Shown: positions 7,013 to 18,471 of the stretch, piece by piece | Layout: each line of letters starts with the position of its first letter | How positions within the stretch are numbered: the first letter of the stretch is position 1 | Origin: an uncultured Actinomycetes bacterium | GTDB taxonomy: Bacteria > Actinomycetota > Acidimicrobiia > Acidimicrobiales > RAAP-2 | Direction: 5' to 3' | Length of the DNA stretch: 43,843 nucleotides | Assembly (NCBI GenBank): GCA_903860745.1 | Contig: CAIORQ010000022.1 | Coordinates: 1 to 43,843, forward strand | The notes under the pieces: generated by a model | The model's input: only the letters and a program-made list of their open reading frames with translations | Databases searched by the model: none | Told to the model about the DNA's origin: nothing | Position numbers and translations under genes: made by a program

Positions 7013-9259
7013 ATGTCTGATGCTTACTGGTCGGAGCCCGTCTCGACGACCCACCAGGCAAACACGCTGCGCTCCAACGAGGTCACGGTCCTGCGCGAGA
7101 TCGTCAAGATCTACGAACTCGAGGCCTCCAACAACGAGATCGTGGCCGCCCAGTTCCGCGAGATCACCGACTCGCGCTTCTACCCCCTCGCCCTGATCTT
7201 CTTGAAGACGGCCAACGTCGCCGAACGCGTCGCGCGTCGACTCCTGCACCGCCCCCCGATGGCCTCGCAGTTCGCGGGCCCGCCGCCCGTCCCCGCTCCC
7301 GAGCCCGCTCCGGCCGCCGCCGCGACGGTCGACCACCGTCTGATCCTGGCGAGCCTCGACGAGGAACCCGACGACACGAACCTTCCGGTCATCGGTTCCG
7401 AGGAGATCGAGGAGGTCCCGGTCAAGCCCCAGAGTCCACGGGTCATCAAGCTCAAGCGCGGCTGGACGATCTTGAAGCACGCCCTCAAGGTGGCGCTCGT
7501 CGGCAACGGCAAGGGTCGCACCAGCCCCCGTCTGGAGGCCAACCCGTACTTCGCCTGGACCCTCGCCTACCGGCTCGAGAACGAGCACGTGCGCAATCAC
7601 CTCAAGCGGCGTATCACCCTCATCGACCCCCAGCCCCTGCTCAGCATCGTGATGGCTTCGTACAACCCCGACCACCGCTTCTTCAAGGAGGCGATCGACT
7701 CGGTGCTCGACCAGTACTACGAGAACTTCGAGCTGCTCATCGCCGACGACTGCTCACCCGACGCCGAGGTGCGCGCCATCGTCGAGGAGTACTCCCGCCA
7801 GGACTCGCGCGTGCGCCTGATCCGCTGCGACACCAACGGCGGCATCTCCGCGGCCACCAACGCCGCGATCGCCGCCGCCTCGAGCGACTGGCTGGTCTTC
7901 ATGGACCACGACGACACCCTGGTCCCCCACGCACTGCTCCACGTGGTCCTGGCGGCCCAGGAGCACCCCCAGGCCGCACTGATCTACTCCGACGAGGACA
8001 AGATCAACGAGGCCAACGAACCCTTCACCCCGTACTTCAAGAGCGACTTCGACCCGTTGCTCCTGCTCGGACAGAACTACGTGAGCCACCTCACCACCAT
8101 TCGCCGCGACCTGGTCAACGAGGTCGGCGGCCTGCGCAGCGAATTCGACGGCTCCCAGGACTGGGACCTCGTCCTTCGCGTCACCGAACGGGTCAGCCGC
8201 AGCGCGATCGTCCACATCCCTCACGTCCTCTACCACTGGCGCTCCCACGCCGGATCGACCTCCCTGGCCACCGAGGCCAAGCCGTGGGCGGTCGACGCCG
8301 GTCGTCGGGCCGTGGCCGACGCCCTGGAGCGTCGGGGGGTCAAGGCCGAGGTCAAGCGCCTGTCGGGATCGGGCTTCAACCGCGTGGTCTACGAGTTGCC
8401 GGAGAACCCGCCGATGGTGTCGGTCCTGATCCCGACCCGCGACGGCAAGTACCTCACCGACTGCCTGCAGTCGGTGCTCGACAAGACCACCTACCCGAAC
8501 TTCGAGGTCATCGTCATCGACAACGGCTCGGTCAAGCCCTTCACTCAGGCGATGTTCCACGTCCTCGCCGACAAGCTCACCGTCGTGCGCGACGACAGCC
8601 CCTTCAACTACTCGGCCCTGCACAACCGCGCCCTTCCCCAGTGCCGTGGCGAGATCCTCCTGCTGCTCAACGACGACACCGAGATCATCGACGGTGAGTG
8701 GATGACCCACATGGTCGCCCAGCTGCTGCAACCCGGCGTCGGCGCGGTGGGCGCCAAGCTGCTCTACCCCGACGGGCGCATCCAGCACGCCGGCGTGCTC
8801 CTGGGCCCCCAGGGCCTGGCGGCGCACGTCGGACAGTTCCGTCCGGCTATGGACATGGGCTACTTCGGGCGCACCCAGTTGGCGTCGGAGTACCAGGCTG
8901 TCACCGCGGCCTGTCTCGCGGTGCATCGCCACATCTGGGAGGCCGTGGGCGGTCTCGACGAGAACCTCAAGGTGGCCTTCAACGACATCGACTTCTGCCT
9001 GCGGGTCCAGGCCGCCGGCCACAAGGTCACCTACACACCGCTCGCCCAGCTCCTGCACTACGAGTCGGTCTCGCGCGGCAGCGACCAGCACGGCGAGAAG
9101 TACGTCCGCTTCATCAACGAGGTCCTCACCGTGCGCGACCGCTGGGGACTGGAGATCGCCCGCGATCCGTACTACAACCCCAACCTCTCGCTCAACCACG
9201 GCCTCTTCCAGTTGGCCTACCCGCCGCGAACCTCGCCCTGGTACACCGGCATCGAATAG
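7013..9259 (+). CDS. Large glycosyltransferase with two family-2 domains
   Basis: A 748-residue cytoplasmic protein. After ~200 N-terminal residues of uncertain role (helical, then a Pro/Ala-rich linker at ~87-105) comes a first GT-A domain. It has LLSIVMASYNPD at ~209, the metal-binding DHDD at 298-301, and then SDEDK and GSQDWDL. A second GT-A domain starts with MVSVLIPTRDGK at ~468 and has NDD at 553-555. Such tandem GT2 proteins often build rhamnose-containing or O-antigen-like surface glycans. ATG 7013 follows a GAGGCGA ribosome site. It lies 98 bases after the DUF2142 gene. Donor and acceptor sugars cannot be inferred. Confidence 0.9.
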   Translation: MSDAYWSEPVSTTHQANTLRSNEVTVLREIVKIYELEASNNEIVAAQFREITDSRFYPLALIFLKTANVAERVARRLLHRPPMASQFAGPPPVPAPEPAPAAAATVDHRLILASLDEEPDDTNLPVIGSEEIEEVPVKPQSPRVIKLKRGWTILKHALKVALVGNGKGRTSPRLEANPYFAWTLAYRLENEHVRNHLKRRITLIDPQPLLSIVMASYNPDHRFFKEAIDSVLDQYYENFELLIADDCSPDAEVRAIVEEYSRQDSRVRLIRCDTNGGISAATNAAIAAASSDWLVFMDHDDTLVPHALLHVVLAAQEHPQAALIYSDEDKINEANEPFTPYFKSDFDPLLLLGQNYVSHLTTIRRDLVNEVGGLRSEFDGSQDWDLVLRVTERVSRSAIVHIPHVLYHWRSHAGSTSLATEAKPWAVDAGRRAVADALERRGVKAEVKRLSGSGFNRVVYELPENPPMVSVLIPTRDGKYLTDCLQSVLDKTTYPNFEVIVIDNGSVKPFTQAMFHVLADKLTVVRDDSPFNYSALHNRALPQCRGEILLLLNDDTEIIDGEWMTHMVAQLLQPGVGAVGAKLLYPDGRIQHAGVLLGPQGLAAHVGQFRPAMDMGYFGRTQLASEYQAVTAACLAVHRHIWEAVGGLDENLKVAFNDIDFCLRVQAAGHKVTYTPLAQLLHYESVSRGSDQHGEKYVRFINEVLTVRDRWGLEIARDPYYNPNLSLNHGLFQLAYPPRTSPWYTGIE

Positions 9260-9287
9260 CGCCCAGGGGGGTCGAGGTGAGCCTGGC

Positions 9288-9935
9288 TCAGCCGACGGTG
9301 CGTGGGCGGGCCGCCCAGTAGTCCTCGCGCGCGCGAGCGGCCTCGAGTTCCTCGGCCGACTCCAGTCCCGGCGCCAAGGACGCCGCCGTGCCGGCCAGGA
9401 CCTGGTGGTGGTCGATGTTCAGCAGTCGGATCCAGCTCTGTTGGCCCATGGTGAGACAGATGAAGCCCGCCAGCTCCACCAGCTCCTCCTCGCGGAAGTG
9501 CTCGTAGAGACGTGCCCAGAAGGCGTCGTCGGGGTCGAGGCGCCAGGTGATGGCCTCGGCGTAGGACAGGGCCGCGCGCTCACGCTCGCTGTACACGCCC
9601 GACGTCTCGAAGTTCATCAGCGCGTCGAGCTTGCCCTCGGTCATCCCCGCCGCGCGTGCTCCCTCGGAGCGCTGGTTGCCGCAGTACTCGCACTTGACCG
9701 AGCGCGAGACGTAGACCCGGCACAGCTCCTTGAGGGAGTGGTCGACGACCCCGTGACGAAAGAGCTTATCCCAGGCGTCGTCGAAGGCCCAGAACGCCGC
9801 GCGTGAGTGGGCGCGCACCGCACTGCTCTCGGGACGCGGCGTCCCCTCGGTCGCGCAGCGGCGCATCACCGCCATCATGTCCTCGTCCATCCGCTCCAGC
9901 GGGAAATAGGAGATCCTCTGTGGTCGCTCGCTCAT
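9288..9935 (-). CDS. AhpD-like carboxymuconolactone decarboxylase family protein
   Basis: A 215-residue all-helical protein of the AhpD/CMD superfamily. The core motif is E70-x11-C82-E-Y-C85, giving the CxxC redox pair and the upstream Glu of alkylhydroperoxidase AhpD. The histidine normally four residues after the second Cys is replaced by Arg89, so the usual proton relay is incomplete. A disulfide-based peroxidase or oxidoreductase role is plausible but unproved. It is convergent with the glycosyltransferase gene; the 28-base gap has only a short GAGCC-T-GGCTC hairpin. Confidence 0.85.
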   Translation of the reverse strand: MSERPQRISYFPLERMDEDMMAVMRRCATEGTPRPESSAVRAHSRAAFWAFDDAWDKLFRHGVVDHSLKELCRVYVSRSVKCEYCGNQRSEGARAAGMTEGKLDALMNFETSGVYSERERAALSYAEAITWRLDPDDAFWARLYEHFREEELVELAGFICLTMGQQSWIRLLNIDHHQVLAGTAASLAPGLESAEELEAARAREDYWAARPRTVG

Positions 9936-10017
9936 GTCGCCCCCTCGCGTCGCGCGACCCTCAACCTAGAGCCTCGGCCCGGGGCCTTCCAGTGCGTGCG
10001 CCGAAACCTTTTCAGGC

Positions 10018-11616
10018 CTAGCGACGCTCGATGAGGTCCATGTAGTCGTCGCGCCACAGGTCGAAGTACTCCTCGGGCAACAAGACGGCGTGGGTCGGGC
10101 GCATGGCCTCGACGAACTCGCGTTCGTGGCTGACCGCCACGATCGTCCCGTTCCACTGGCCCATCATCTCGCCCAGGGCGAGCACGCTGGCCGGGTCCAG
10201 GTTGTTCGTCGGTTCGTCGAGCAGCAGCAGGTTGGCGTCGGAGGCCGCCAGGATGGCCAGGGCTAGTTTGGCCCGTTCGCCACCCGAGAGGGTCCCGGGA
10301 AGTTGGTGTGCGGCCGATCCCTTGAGGCCGAAGGCGCCGAGCAGGGCCCGCCGTTGGACCTCGGTGACCACGGTGGCGTTGTCGAGGTGCGAGAGGACCG
10401 TCTTGGAGAAGTCCAGTTGCTCGTGCTCCTGGGCGAAGTAGCCCACGGTGACGTTGGCCCCGAACTTGACGTCACCGCCCTGCGAGGCCTGGGTGCCCGC
10501 GAGGCAGCGAAGCAGCGAGGACTTTCCGGCACCGTTCTTGCCGACGATGACGATGCGGTCACCGCGGCGTGTGATGAAGTTCACGTCCTTGAGCACCTCG
10601 AGGCTGCCGTAGCGCACCGAGACGTGTTCGACGGTCATGGGCACGTCGCCGCTGCGCGGCGGCGCGGGTAGTCGGAAGGTGACCTTCTTCTCCTTCTTGG
10701 TGACCTCGACGCGATTGTCCACGAGTTTCTCCACCTTGCGGTCGAGGACCTTGGCCAGGCGGGCTCGCGCGGCCGTCTGGCCGCGCATGGAGTCGGCCAG
10801 CGTCTTCATCCGGTCGATCTGCTCGTCCTGGTGCATCGCCATCTTCTCCTCGGTGAGGCGACGGGTCTCCTCCTGCTCGAGGAACTTGGTGTAGTTGCCC
10901 CGGTACTCGCGCAATTGACCGTCGCGCAGCGCCAGGACCCGGTCGATGGACTTGTCGAGGAGGGGTAGGTCGTGGCTGATCACCAGTACGGTCCCCCGGA
11001 ATCGATCGAGCTCGTCAAAGAGCCAGCGCTTGGCGGCCTTGTCCAGGTGGTTCGTCGGCTCGTCGAGCACCATCGTCTCGGGCTGTTCGTAGAGGACGCG
11101 CATCAGGTCGACGCGTCGGCGTTGTCCTCCCGACAGCGAGTCCAGGTCCTCCAGCAGCAGGTCCTCCTTCAGACCGAGTCCGGCGGCCAGGCGAGCCACC
11201 TCCGACTCCGCCTCGTAGCCGCCGCGCTCGCGGAAGGCCTCCTCGAGGGCCGTGAATCGCTCGATGGTCTCCTCGGTGGGGTTGGCGGCCAGTTCGTGGC
11301 GCGCGTTCTGCATCTCGGCGTCGAGGGTGTCGATGCCGCGTGCCGACAGGACGTGGGAGAGTCCGATGGGTTCGACGCCCAGCCCACCGGGGACCGGCTC
11401 CTGGGGCAGGTGACTGACTCGCCCCTGTTGGTGGACCGAGCCCGAGATCCTGAGGTGCTCGGGCGTGTAACCGAGCAAGACCGACAGCAGGGTGGACTTT
11501 CCCGCGCCGTTGCGACCGACCAGCCCCACCTTCTCGCCGTTGCCCACGGTGAAGGACACTGGCTCGAGGATGCGGCGAGCACCGATCTCGATTCCCAAAT
11601 CTCGGACTATGAGCAT
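10018..11616 (-). CDS. ABC-F family ATPase (ribosome-associated type)
   Basis: A 532-residue protein with two ABC ATPase domains and no membrane segment. Domain 1 has Walker A GRNGAGKST (34-42), LSGGQRRRV and VLDEPTNHLD. Domain 2 has GKNGAGKSS, LSGGERAKL and LLDEPTNNLD. A charged helical linker (EEKMAMHQDEQIDRMK region) joins them. ABC-F proteins act on ribosomes as translation factors or antibiotic-protection proteins. No feature here separates housekeeping from resistance. The ATG at 11616 lies directly after the stop of the upstream CoA-transferase gene (which ends at 11617), so the two may be cotranscribed. Confidence 0.92.
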   Translation of the reverse strand: MLIVRDLGIEIGARRILEPVSFTVGNGEKVGLVGRNGAGKSTLLSVLLGYTPEHLRISGSVHQQGRVSHLPQEPVPGGLGVEPIGLSHVLSARGIDTLDAEMQNARHELAANPTEETIERFTALEEAFRERGGYEAESEVARLAAGLGLKEDLLLEDLDSLSGGQRRRVDLMRVLYEQPETMVLDEPTNHLDKAAKRWLFDELDRFRGTVLVISHDLPLLDKSIDRVLALRDGQLREYRGNYTKFLEQEETRRLTEEKMAMHQDEQIDRMKTLADSMRGQTAARARLAKVLDRKVEKLVDNRVEVTKKEKKVTFRLPAPPRSGDVPMTVEHVSVRYGSLEVLKDVNFITRRGDRIVIVGKNGAGKSSLLRCLAGTQASQGGDVKFGANVTVGYFAQEHEQLDFSKTVLSHLDNATVVTEVQRRALLGAFGLKGSAAHQLPGTLSGGERAKLALAILAASDANLLLLDEPTNNLDPASVLALGEMMGQWNGTIVAVSHEREFVEAMRPTHAVLLPEEYFDLWRDDYMDLIERR

Positions 11617-12915
11617 CTACTGGCCCAGGGAGTCGGCGCAGGCGGAGAGCTCGTCTCGGAAGTCGGGGTGGGCGATCGACACCATCGCCCGGGCGCGCTC
11701 GCGCACGCTCAACCCGCGCAGGTCGGCGCTGCCGTATTCGGTCACGATGACCCCGGTGAGGTGGCGTGGCGTCGTCACGACGGAATTGGGGGTCACGGCA
11801 CCAATGATACGGCTCTTGAGCTCACCCCCGACCACGGCGGTGGACTGCAGGCAGATCAACGAGGTGTGCTCGAGCGAGAGGCTCGTCCCCTCGACGAAGT
11901 CCATGTGCCCCCCGACCCCGGAGTATTGACGCGGCCCGATGGTGTCGGCGACGATCTGTCCCTGCAGGTCGACCTCGAGGGCGGAGTTGATGGAGACCGT
12001 GAGGGGGTTGCGGGCGATCACCGTGGGGTCGTTGGTGTAGGAGACGGGCGCGAAGCCCACGCTCGGGTTGTCGTCGAGATACTCGTACATCTGCGCCGAG
12101 CCCAGGCCGAAGGTCATGACGGAGATCCCGGTGTTCTCCGTCTTGCGCGCATTGGTGATCTTGCCGGCCACCGCGAGTTCGTAGAGCCCATCGGTGAACA
12201 TCTCGGAGTGCACCCCGTAGTCGCCGCCGTCACCGTGCACCAAGGCCCGCGCCACCAGGTTCGGCACCGCGCCGATGCCCGTCTGCAACGTGGCGCCGTC
12301 CTTGATGTAGGCGGCGGCGTAGCGGGCGATGGCGGCGTCTTCGTCGGTGCCCTCGTCGTTGGGCAGGACCGTGGGTTTCGCGTCGGTCACGGCGAGGACG
12401 TCGATCTCGTCGACGTGGAGGCGGTGGTCGTGACCCGCGAGGGGACGGGTGCGGGGGAAGTGCGGGGAGCACTCCAAGATGAGCAGGCGCTCGGGATCGG
12501 CCCCCGCACGCCGACACTCGTCGAAGTGGGCGCCGTTGTAGAGGGAGAAGCTCACGTAGCCGTCCTCGTCGGGCATCGACGCCTGCATCATCATCACCCG
12601 CGCCTTGATGTGCTGCACCAGGAGGCCGTAGTGCCGGAAGAAGGAGGGGACGAACTGGATGTCCGCACCCTGGTCGCGGTAGTAGCGCTCGCCCGCGCCG
12701 TAGAAGGTCGCACGGTAGTGCACGTTGGGGTGGGTGAAGACGCCGTAGGTCCCCAGCAACAGGCCGCCACTGATCGTCAGGTTCTTCCAGTCATCACGCC
12801 GGGAGAGCTCCTCGAGCAGCGTGCGCGGAGTTCCACTGACGAGACCCAGGCCGATGGAATCAACCTCTCTGACCAGGCTCACCGCCTCCGCGGCACTCAT
12901 GACTCGTGCGGACAT
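11617..12915 (-). CDS. Acetyl-CoA hydrolase/transferase family protein (4-hydroxybutyrate CoA-transferase-like)
   Basis: A 432-residue family I CoA-transferase. Visible motifs are TGIGAVPNLVA and GVHSEMFTDGL, whose Glu is the expected catalytic residue forming the glutamyl-CoA intermediate. YSGVGGHMDFVEG and EYGSADLRGLS lie in the C-terminal half. This wording is typical of acetyl-CoA hydrolases and 4-hydroxybutyrate CoA-transferases, which move CoA between short-chain acids. The frame is open to 13305, but that extension is the antisense of the DsbA-like gene. ATG 12915 is preferred; ATG 12900 is an alternative. It is divergent from the FrnE-like gene with a 45-base gap. Confidence 0.9.
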   Translation of the reverse strand: MSARVMSAAEAVSLVREVDSIGLGLVSGTPRTLLEELSRRDDWKNLTISGGLLLGTYGVFTHPNVHYRATFYGAGERYYRDQGADIQFVPSFFRHYGLLVQHIKARVMMMQASMPDEDGYVSFSLYNGAHFDECRRAGADPERLLILECSPHFPRTRPLAGHDHRLHVDEIDVLAVTDAKPTVLPNDEGTDEDAAIARYAAAYIKDGATLQTGIGAVPNLVARALVHGDGGDYGVHSEMFTDGLYELAVAGKITNARKTENTGISVMTFGLGSAQMYEYLDDNPSVGFAPVSYTNDPTVIARNPLTVSINSALEVDLQGQIVADTIGPRQYSGVGGHMDFVEGTSLSLEHTSLICLQSTAVVGGELKSRIIGAVTPNSVVTTPRHLTGVIVTEYGSADLRGLSVRERARAMVSIAHPDFRDELSACADSLGQ

Positions 12916-12960
12916 CGCAACATTCTGCACCAAAATCCACTGCTGTGCCACGATTGTGGG

Positions 12961-13626
12961 ATGACCCCAGTCCTGTACGTCGACGTCTGGAGCGACGTCG
13001 TGTGCCCCTTTTGCTACCTCGGCCTGCGCCAACTGCACGACGCCCTGGCGGCCTTCGAGCACGCCGACCACGTGGTGGTGCGCCACCACGCCTTCGAGCT
13101 CGACCCCACTGCGCCGCGGGCCTACGACGGGACCCTGGACGAGATGCTGGCCGCCAAGTACCACCTGTCGCTCGAGCGCGCCGCTGGCTTGAACCAACGG
13201 GTCGCCGATTCGGCGAGCGAGCTCGGGATGGAGTGGTCGCTCTCGCGGGCGCGACCCGCCAACACCTTTGACGCCCATCGCGTCGTGGCCCTGGCCGCCG
13301 CACACGGTCGCCAGGCCGAGATGCTCGAACGCCTCTTCCGCGCCTACTTCAGCGAGGGCCTACTGATCAGCGACCGCGACACCCTGTCGTCCCTGGCCGA
13401 GCAGGTTGGCGTGCCGGGGGCCGGGCCGATGTTGGCCCACGACACCACCTACGCCGAGGCCGTGCGCCACGATGAGGACCTCGCCGCCAGGATCGGGATC
13501 ACGGGCGTTCCCGCCTTCATCTTCGACGGGCGTCGTCACCTGGGCGGCGCCCAGGGAGCCGACGCACTACGCGAGGTCCTCGACGCGACCTGGTCCGATC
13601 TCGCGCTCCAGGTGACGACCCCCTAG
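12961..13626 (+). CDS. DsbA family (FrnE-like) thioredoxin-fold oxidoreductase
   Basis: A 221-residue protein with the thioredoxin-fold motif C15-P-F-C18 (SDVVCPFCYLG), a helical insert and the cis-Pro segment GITGVPAFIFDG near residue 182. This is the architecture of the FrnE/DsbA-like group, cytoplasmic since no signal peptide is present. A thiol oxidoreductase or isomerase role is likely; the substrate is unknown. ATG 12961 fits the family start, although a longer frame reads in from 10972 over antisense sequence. Its stop overlaps the gyrA stop on the other strand through a shared CTAG (13623-13626). Confidence 0.9.
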   Translation: MTPVLYVDVWSDVVCPFCYLGLRQLHDALAAFEHADHVVVRHHAFELDPTAPRAYDGTLDEMLAAKYHLSLERAAGLNQRVADSASELGMEWSLSRARPANTFDAHRVVALAAAHGRQAEMLERLFRAYFSEGLLISDRDTLSSLAEQVGVPGAGPMLAHDTTYAEAVRHDEDLAARIGITGVPAFIFDGRRHLGGAQGADALREVLDATWSDLALQVTTP

Positions 13627-16094
13627 AGGTCCTCGCCGGTCGGCACGACCGCCGCCGTCGCCACGGAGTGTCCCTCGTCGAGGTTCATCACCCGCACCCC
13701 GGTGGCGTCGCGCCCCTGCGAGGAGACCTCCCTGACGGTGGTGCGAATGAGCACTCCCCCGCTCGAGGCCAGCAACACCTCGTCGTCGAGGCGGACCATG
13801 AACGAGGCGACGACGAAGCCACGGGCTGCGGTCAGCTTGATCGCTCGCACCCCTTGGCCTCCTCGACCCTGACGATTGAACCGCTCGGTCTTCACTCGCT
13901 TGCCGAACCCCGTGTCGGTGACCAGGAAGAGGTCCGCGTCGTCGCGGACCACGTCGAGGGAGATGGCTCGGTCGTCGCCGACCAGCCTGATCCCGCGCAC
14001 GCCGGTGGCGTCACGCCCCATGTCGCGAACCTCGGACTCGTTGAAGCGGATCGACATGCCCCGGAAGGTCACCATCATGAGGTCGTCGTTGCCGCTCGTC
14101 GCCACGACGCGCACCAACTCGTCGCCCTCGCGCAGCTTGATGGCGATCCAGCCCTCACGGCGCGACTTGTCGTACTCCGAGAACGCGGTCTTCTTCACCG
14201 TGCCGTTGGCGGTCGCGAAGACCAGGAACTTGTCCTCGGGGAAGTCGTCGGTGGCGACGATGGCCTGGATCGACTCGTTGGGTTGAAGGTTCAACAGATT
14301 GACGATCGCGGTGCCCTTCGCGGTGCGTTCCTTGATCGGGATCTCGTGACCGCGCAGGCGGAAGACCCGACCGAGGTTGGAGAACAGCAGCAGGTAGGCG
14401 TGCGTCGTCGTGTGGATGATCTGCTCGACGAGATCCTCCTCCTTCAACTTCGCTCCCTGGACCCCTCGGCCACCTCGTGCCTGCGTGCGGAAGGCGTCGG
14501 CGGAGACGGACTTGATGTAGCCCGCCTGGGTCATGGTGATCACGACCTCCTCGTCGTCGATGAGGTCCTCCATGCCCAGTTCGCCCGGGTCGTTGACGAT
14601 GCGGGTCACGCGAGGCGTCGCGTACTTGTCACGGATCACGGTGATCTCGTCGGAGATGACCGCGCGAAGCCGCTCGTCGCTCGAGAGGATCGCCTGGAGT
14701 TCCGCGATGATCTCACGCAACTTGGCCATCTCCTCCTCGAGTTCGGTGCGACCCAGTCGCGTCAGTCGTCCCAGGGTCATGTCGAGGATGTGATTGGCCT
14801 GCTCTTCGGAGAAGTCGAAGGGGGTCGCCATCAGGGCGATGCGAGCGGCCCCGCGGTCGTCGGAGCCGCGGATCGTGGCGATGACCAGGTCCAGCATGTC
14901 GATGGCCTTGAGGAGGCCCTCGACGATGTGGGCGCGGGCCTCGGCCTTGCGCAGGCGAAAGCGCGTGCGTCGGGTCACCACGTCGACCTGGTGGGCGATG
15001 TAGTGGCCCAGGGCCTGGGCGAGGTTCAGGGTGCGGGGCACTCCGTCCACCAGGGCGAGCATGTTCACGGCGAAGGTCGTCTGCAGCGACGTGTTCTTGT
15101 ACAGCTTGTTCAGGATCACGTTCGCATTGGCGTCGCGCTTGAGTTCGATCACCAGCCGGGCCTGACGCCCCGCCGAGTCGTTCTGCACGCCCGAGATGCC
15201 GTCGAGTTCCCCGTTCTTGACCAGGTCGTGGATCTTCTCCTCGATGGACTCGACCGAGACCTCGTAGGGGAACTCGGTCACCACGATGCGCGTCGAGCGC
15301 GCCGTCTCCTCGATCTCGGCGACGGCGCGCATCTTGATCGAGCCACGTCCGGTGCGGATCGCGTCCTGAATCCCCTGGCGACCAAGGATCTGGGCGCCCG
15401 TCGGGAAGTCGGGACCCTTCACGAAGACCATAAGCTCGTCGGGGGTCGCCCCCGGATTGGCGAGGAGGTGCAACGTGGCGTTGATGATCTCGCCCAGGTT
15501 GTGCGGGGGGATCTTGGTCGCCATGCCCACGGCGATGCCCTGGGAACCGTTGACCAGCAGGTTGGGGAACCGCGACGGAAGGACCGTGGGCTGCTGGGTC
15601 GAGTTGTCGTAGTTCGGCTCGAAATCGACCGTCTCCTCGTCGATGGAGTCGAGCAACTCCAGGGCCAGCGGAGCCAGGCGACATTCGGTGTAGCGCATGG
15701 CGGCCGCGCCCTCGTCGGGGCCGGTGCCCCCGAAGTTGCCGTGTCCACTGACCAGTGGGTGACGCATCGCGAAGTCCTGCACCATGCGCACGAGCGCGTC
15801 GTAGATCGCGCTGTCGCCGTGGGGGTGGTAGGTGCCCATGACCTCGCCAACGACCTTCGCGCACTTGGTGTGCGGCCGATCGGGTCTGAGGCCCTGGTCG
15901 AACATGGAGTAGAGGATGCGCCGGTGAACCGGCTTGAGTCCGTCGCGCACGTCCGGCAGGGCACGTGAGACGATGACCGACATCGAGTACTCCAAGAAGG
16001 AGCGCTCCATCTCCAGGTTGATCTCGATGGGCTCGACGTAGCCGAGGACTTCGTCCTCGCCGCCGGAGTTGGTGGTGTTGTTGGTACGGGCCAT
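13623..16094 (-). CDS. gyrA: DNA gyrase subunit A
   Basis: An 823-residue gyrase A subunit that cuts and rejoins DNA in the A2B2 enzyme. The quinolone-determining region [10 protein letters not shown] (90-99) has Ser95 and Asp99, equivalent to E. coli Ser83/Asp87 and unlike the Ala found in mycobacteria. Catalytic Tyr135 is in AAMRYTE. The C-terminal wrapping domain has a GyrA-box-like [13 protein letters not shown] 16094 follows an AGGAA ribosome site. gyrB ends 15 bases upstream, so they form one operon. No intein is present. Confidence 0.98.
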   Translation of the reverse strand: MARTNNTTNSGGEDEVLGYVEPIEINLEMERSFLEYSMSVIVSRALPDVRDGLKPVHRRILYSMFDQGLRPDRPHTKCAKVVGEVMGTYHPHGDSAIYDALVRMVQDFAMRHPLVSGHGNFGGTGPDEGAAAMRYTECRLAPLALELLDSIDEETVDFEPNYDNSTQQPTVLPSRFPNLLVNGSQGIAVGMATKIPPHNLGEIINATLHLLANPGATPDELMVFVKGPDFPTGAQILGRQGIQDAIRTGRGSIKMRAVAEIEETARSTRIVVTEFPYEVSVESIEEKIHDLVKNGELDGISGVQNDSAGRQARLVIELKRDANANVILNKLYKNTSLQTTFAVNMLALVDGVPRTLNLAQALGHYIAHQVDVVTRRTRFRLRKAEARAHIVEGLLKAIDMLDLVIATIRGSDDRGAARIALMATPFDFSEEQANHILDMTLGRLTRLGRTELEEEMAKLREIIAELQAILSSDERLRAVISDEITVIRDKYATPRVTRIVNDPGELGMEDLIDDEEVVITMTQAGYIKSVSADAFRTQARGGRGVQGAKLKEEDLVEQIIHTTTHAYLLLFSNLGRVFRLRGHEIPIKERTAKGTAIVNLLNLQPNESIQAIVATDDFPEDKFLVFATANGTVKKTAFSEYDKSRREGWIAIKLREGDELVRVVATSGNDDLMMVTFRGMSIRFNESEVRDMGRDATGVRGIRLVGDDRAISLDVVRDDADLFLVTDTGFGKRVKTERFNRQGRGGQGVRAIKLTAARGFVVASFMVRLDDEVLLASSGGVLIRTTVREVSSQGRDATGVRVMNLDEGHSVATAAVVPTGEDL

Positions 16095-16109
16095 GGTTTC
16101 CTAATTCCT

Positions 16110-18053
<1,944 letters not shown>

Positions 18054-18168
18054 TCAATCAGTGAGAATCCGGCGCGCCAGACGCTGCCGCGTTCGTGAAA
18101 ACCTTCTTCCATCCTACTGGTTACGCGGTGACATTCCGGTCGCCAACCAGTCCAAAAACCCTTTTATT

Positions 18169-18471
18169 TCATGCTTTCTGGATGGTTTTGAGGGAAGTGG
18201 GAGCACGGTCTCCGAGCGCGGCCAATCCACGCAATATCGTCTCGGTCTCAAAGGAGATCTCCTGTGCGAAGACCCCTGAAGGGACACTGATCACCAGCAC
18301 CCGATTCTTGACGAATTCGGGTTGGCAGGTGGTCGCCAGTTTCTCGTCGACGACGTGGGGCCAGAGCTCTCGCACCTCGTCGATCACGGTGAGATCCACC
18401 TTCTTCACCCGTCGCGCCACCACGCGCAGGACGTCACCGAGCGACTCGGGTTGATCGGAGAATCGTCTCAC
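18169..18471 (-). CDS. DciA-like (DUF721) helicase-loading protein
   Basis: A 100-residue small basic protein located between recF and gyrB, the conserved actinobacterial position of the DUF721/DciA gene (Rv0004 in M. tuberculosis). The KH-like core reads ELWPHVVDEKLATTCQPEF followed by RVLVISVPSGVFAQEI, matching the W-x3-V...A..P...G.L.V.V pattern. DciA recruits or loads the replicative helicase DnaB in bacteria lacking DnaC/DnaI; dnaB is also in this window. GTG 18471 overlaps the recF stop (GTGA), indicating translational coupling. The product is short for the actinobacterial form, which is often longer at the N-terminus. Confidence 0.82.
   Translation of the reverse strand: MRRFSDQPESLGDVLRVVARRVKKVDLTVIDEVRELWPHVVDEKLATTCQPEFVKNRVLVISVPSGVFAQEISFETETILRGLAALGDRAPTSLKTIQKA

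Noticed and set aside
10972-13626. An 884-codon plus-strand frame running into the FrnE-like gene.
   Set aside because: Most of it is antisense to the ABC-F and CoA-transferase genes, which have complete motifs; only 12961-13626 is real.
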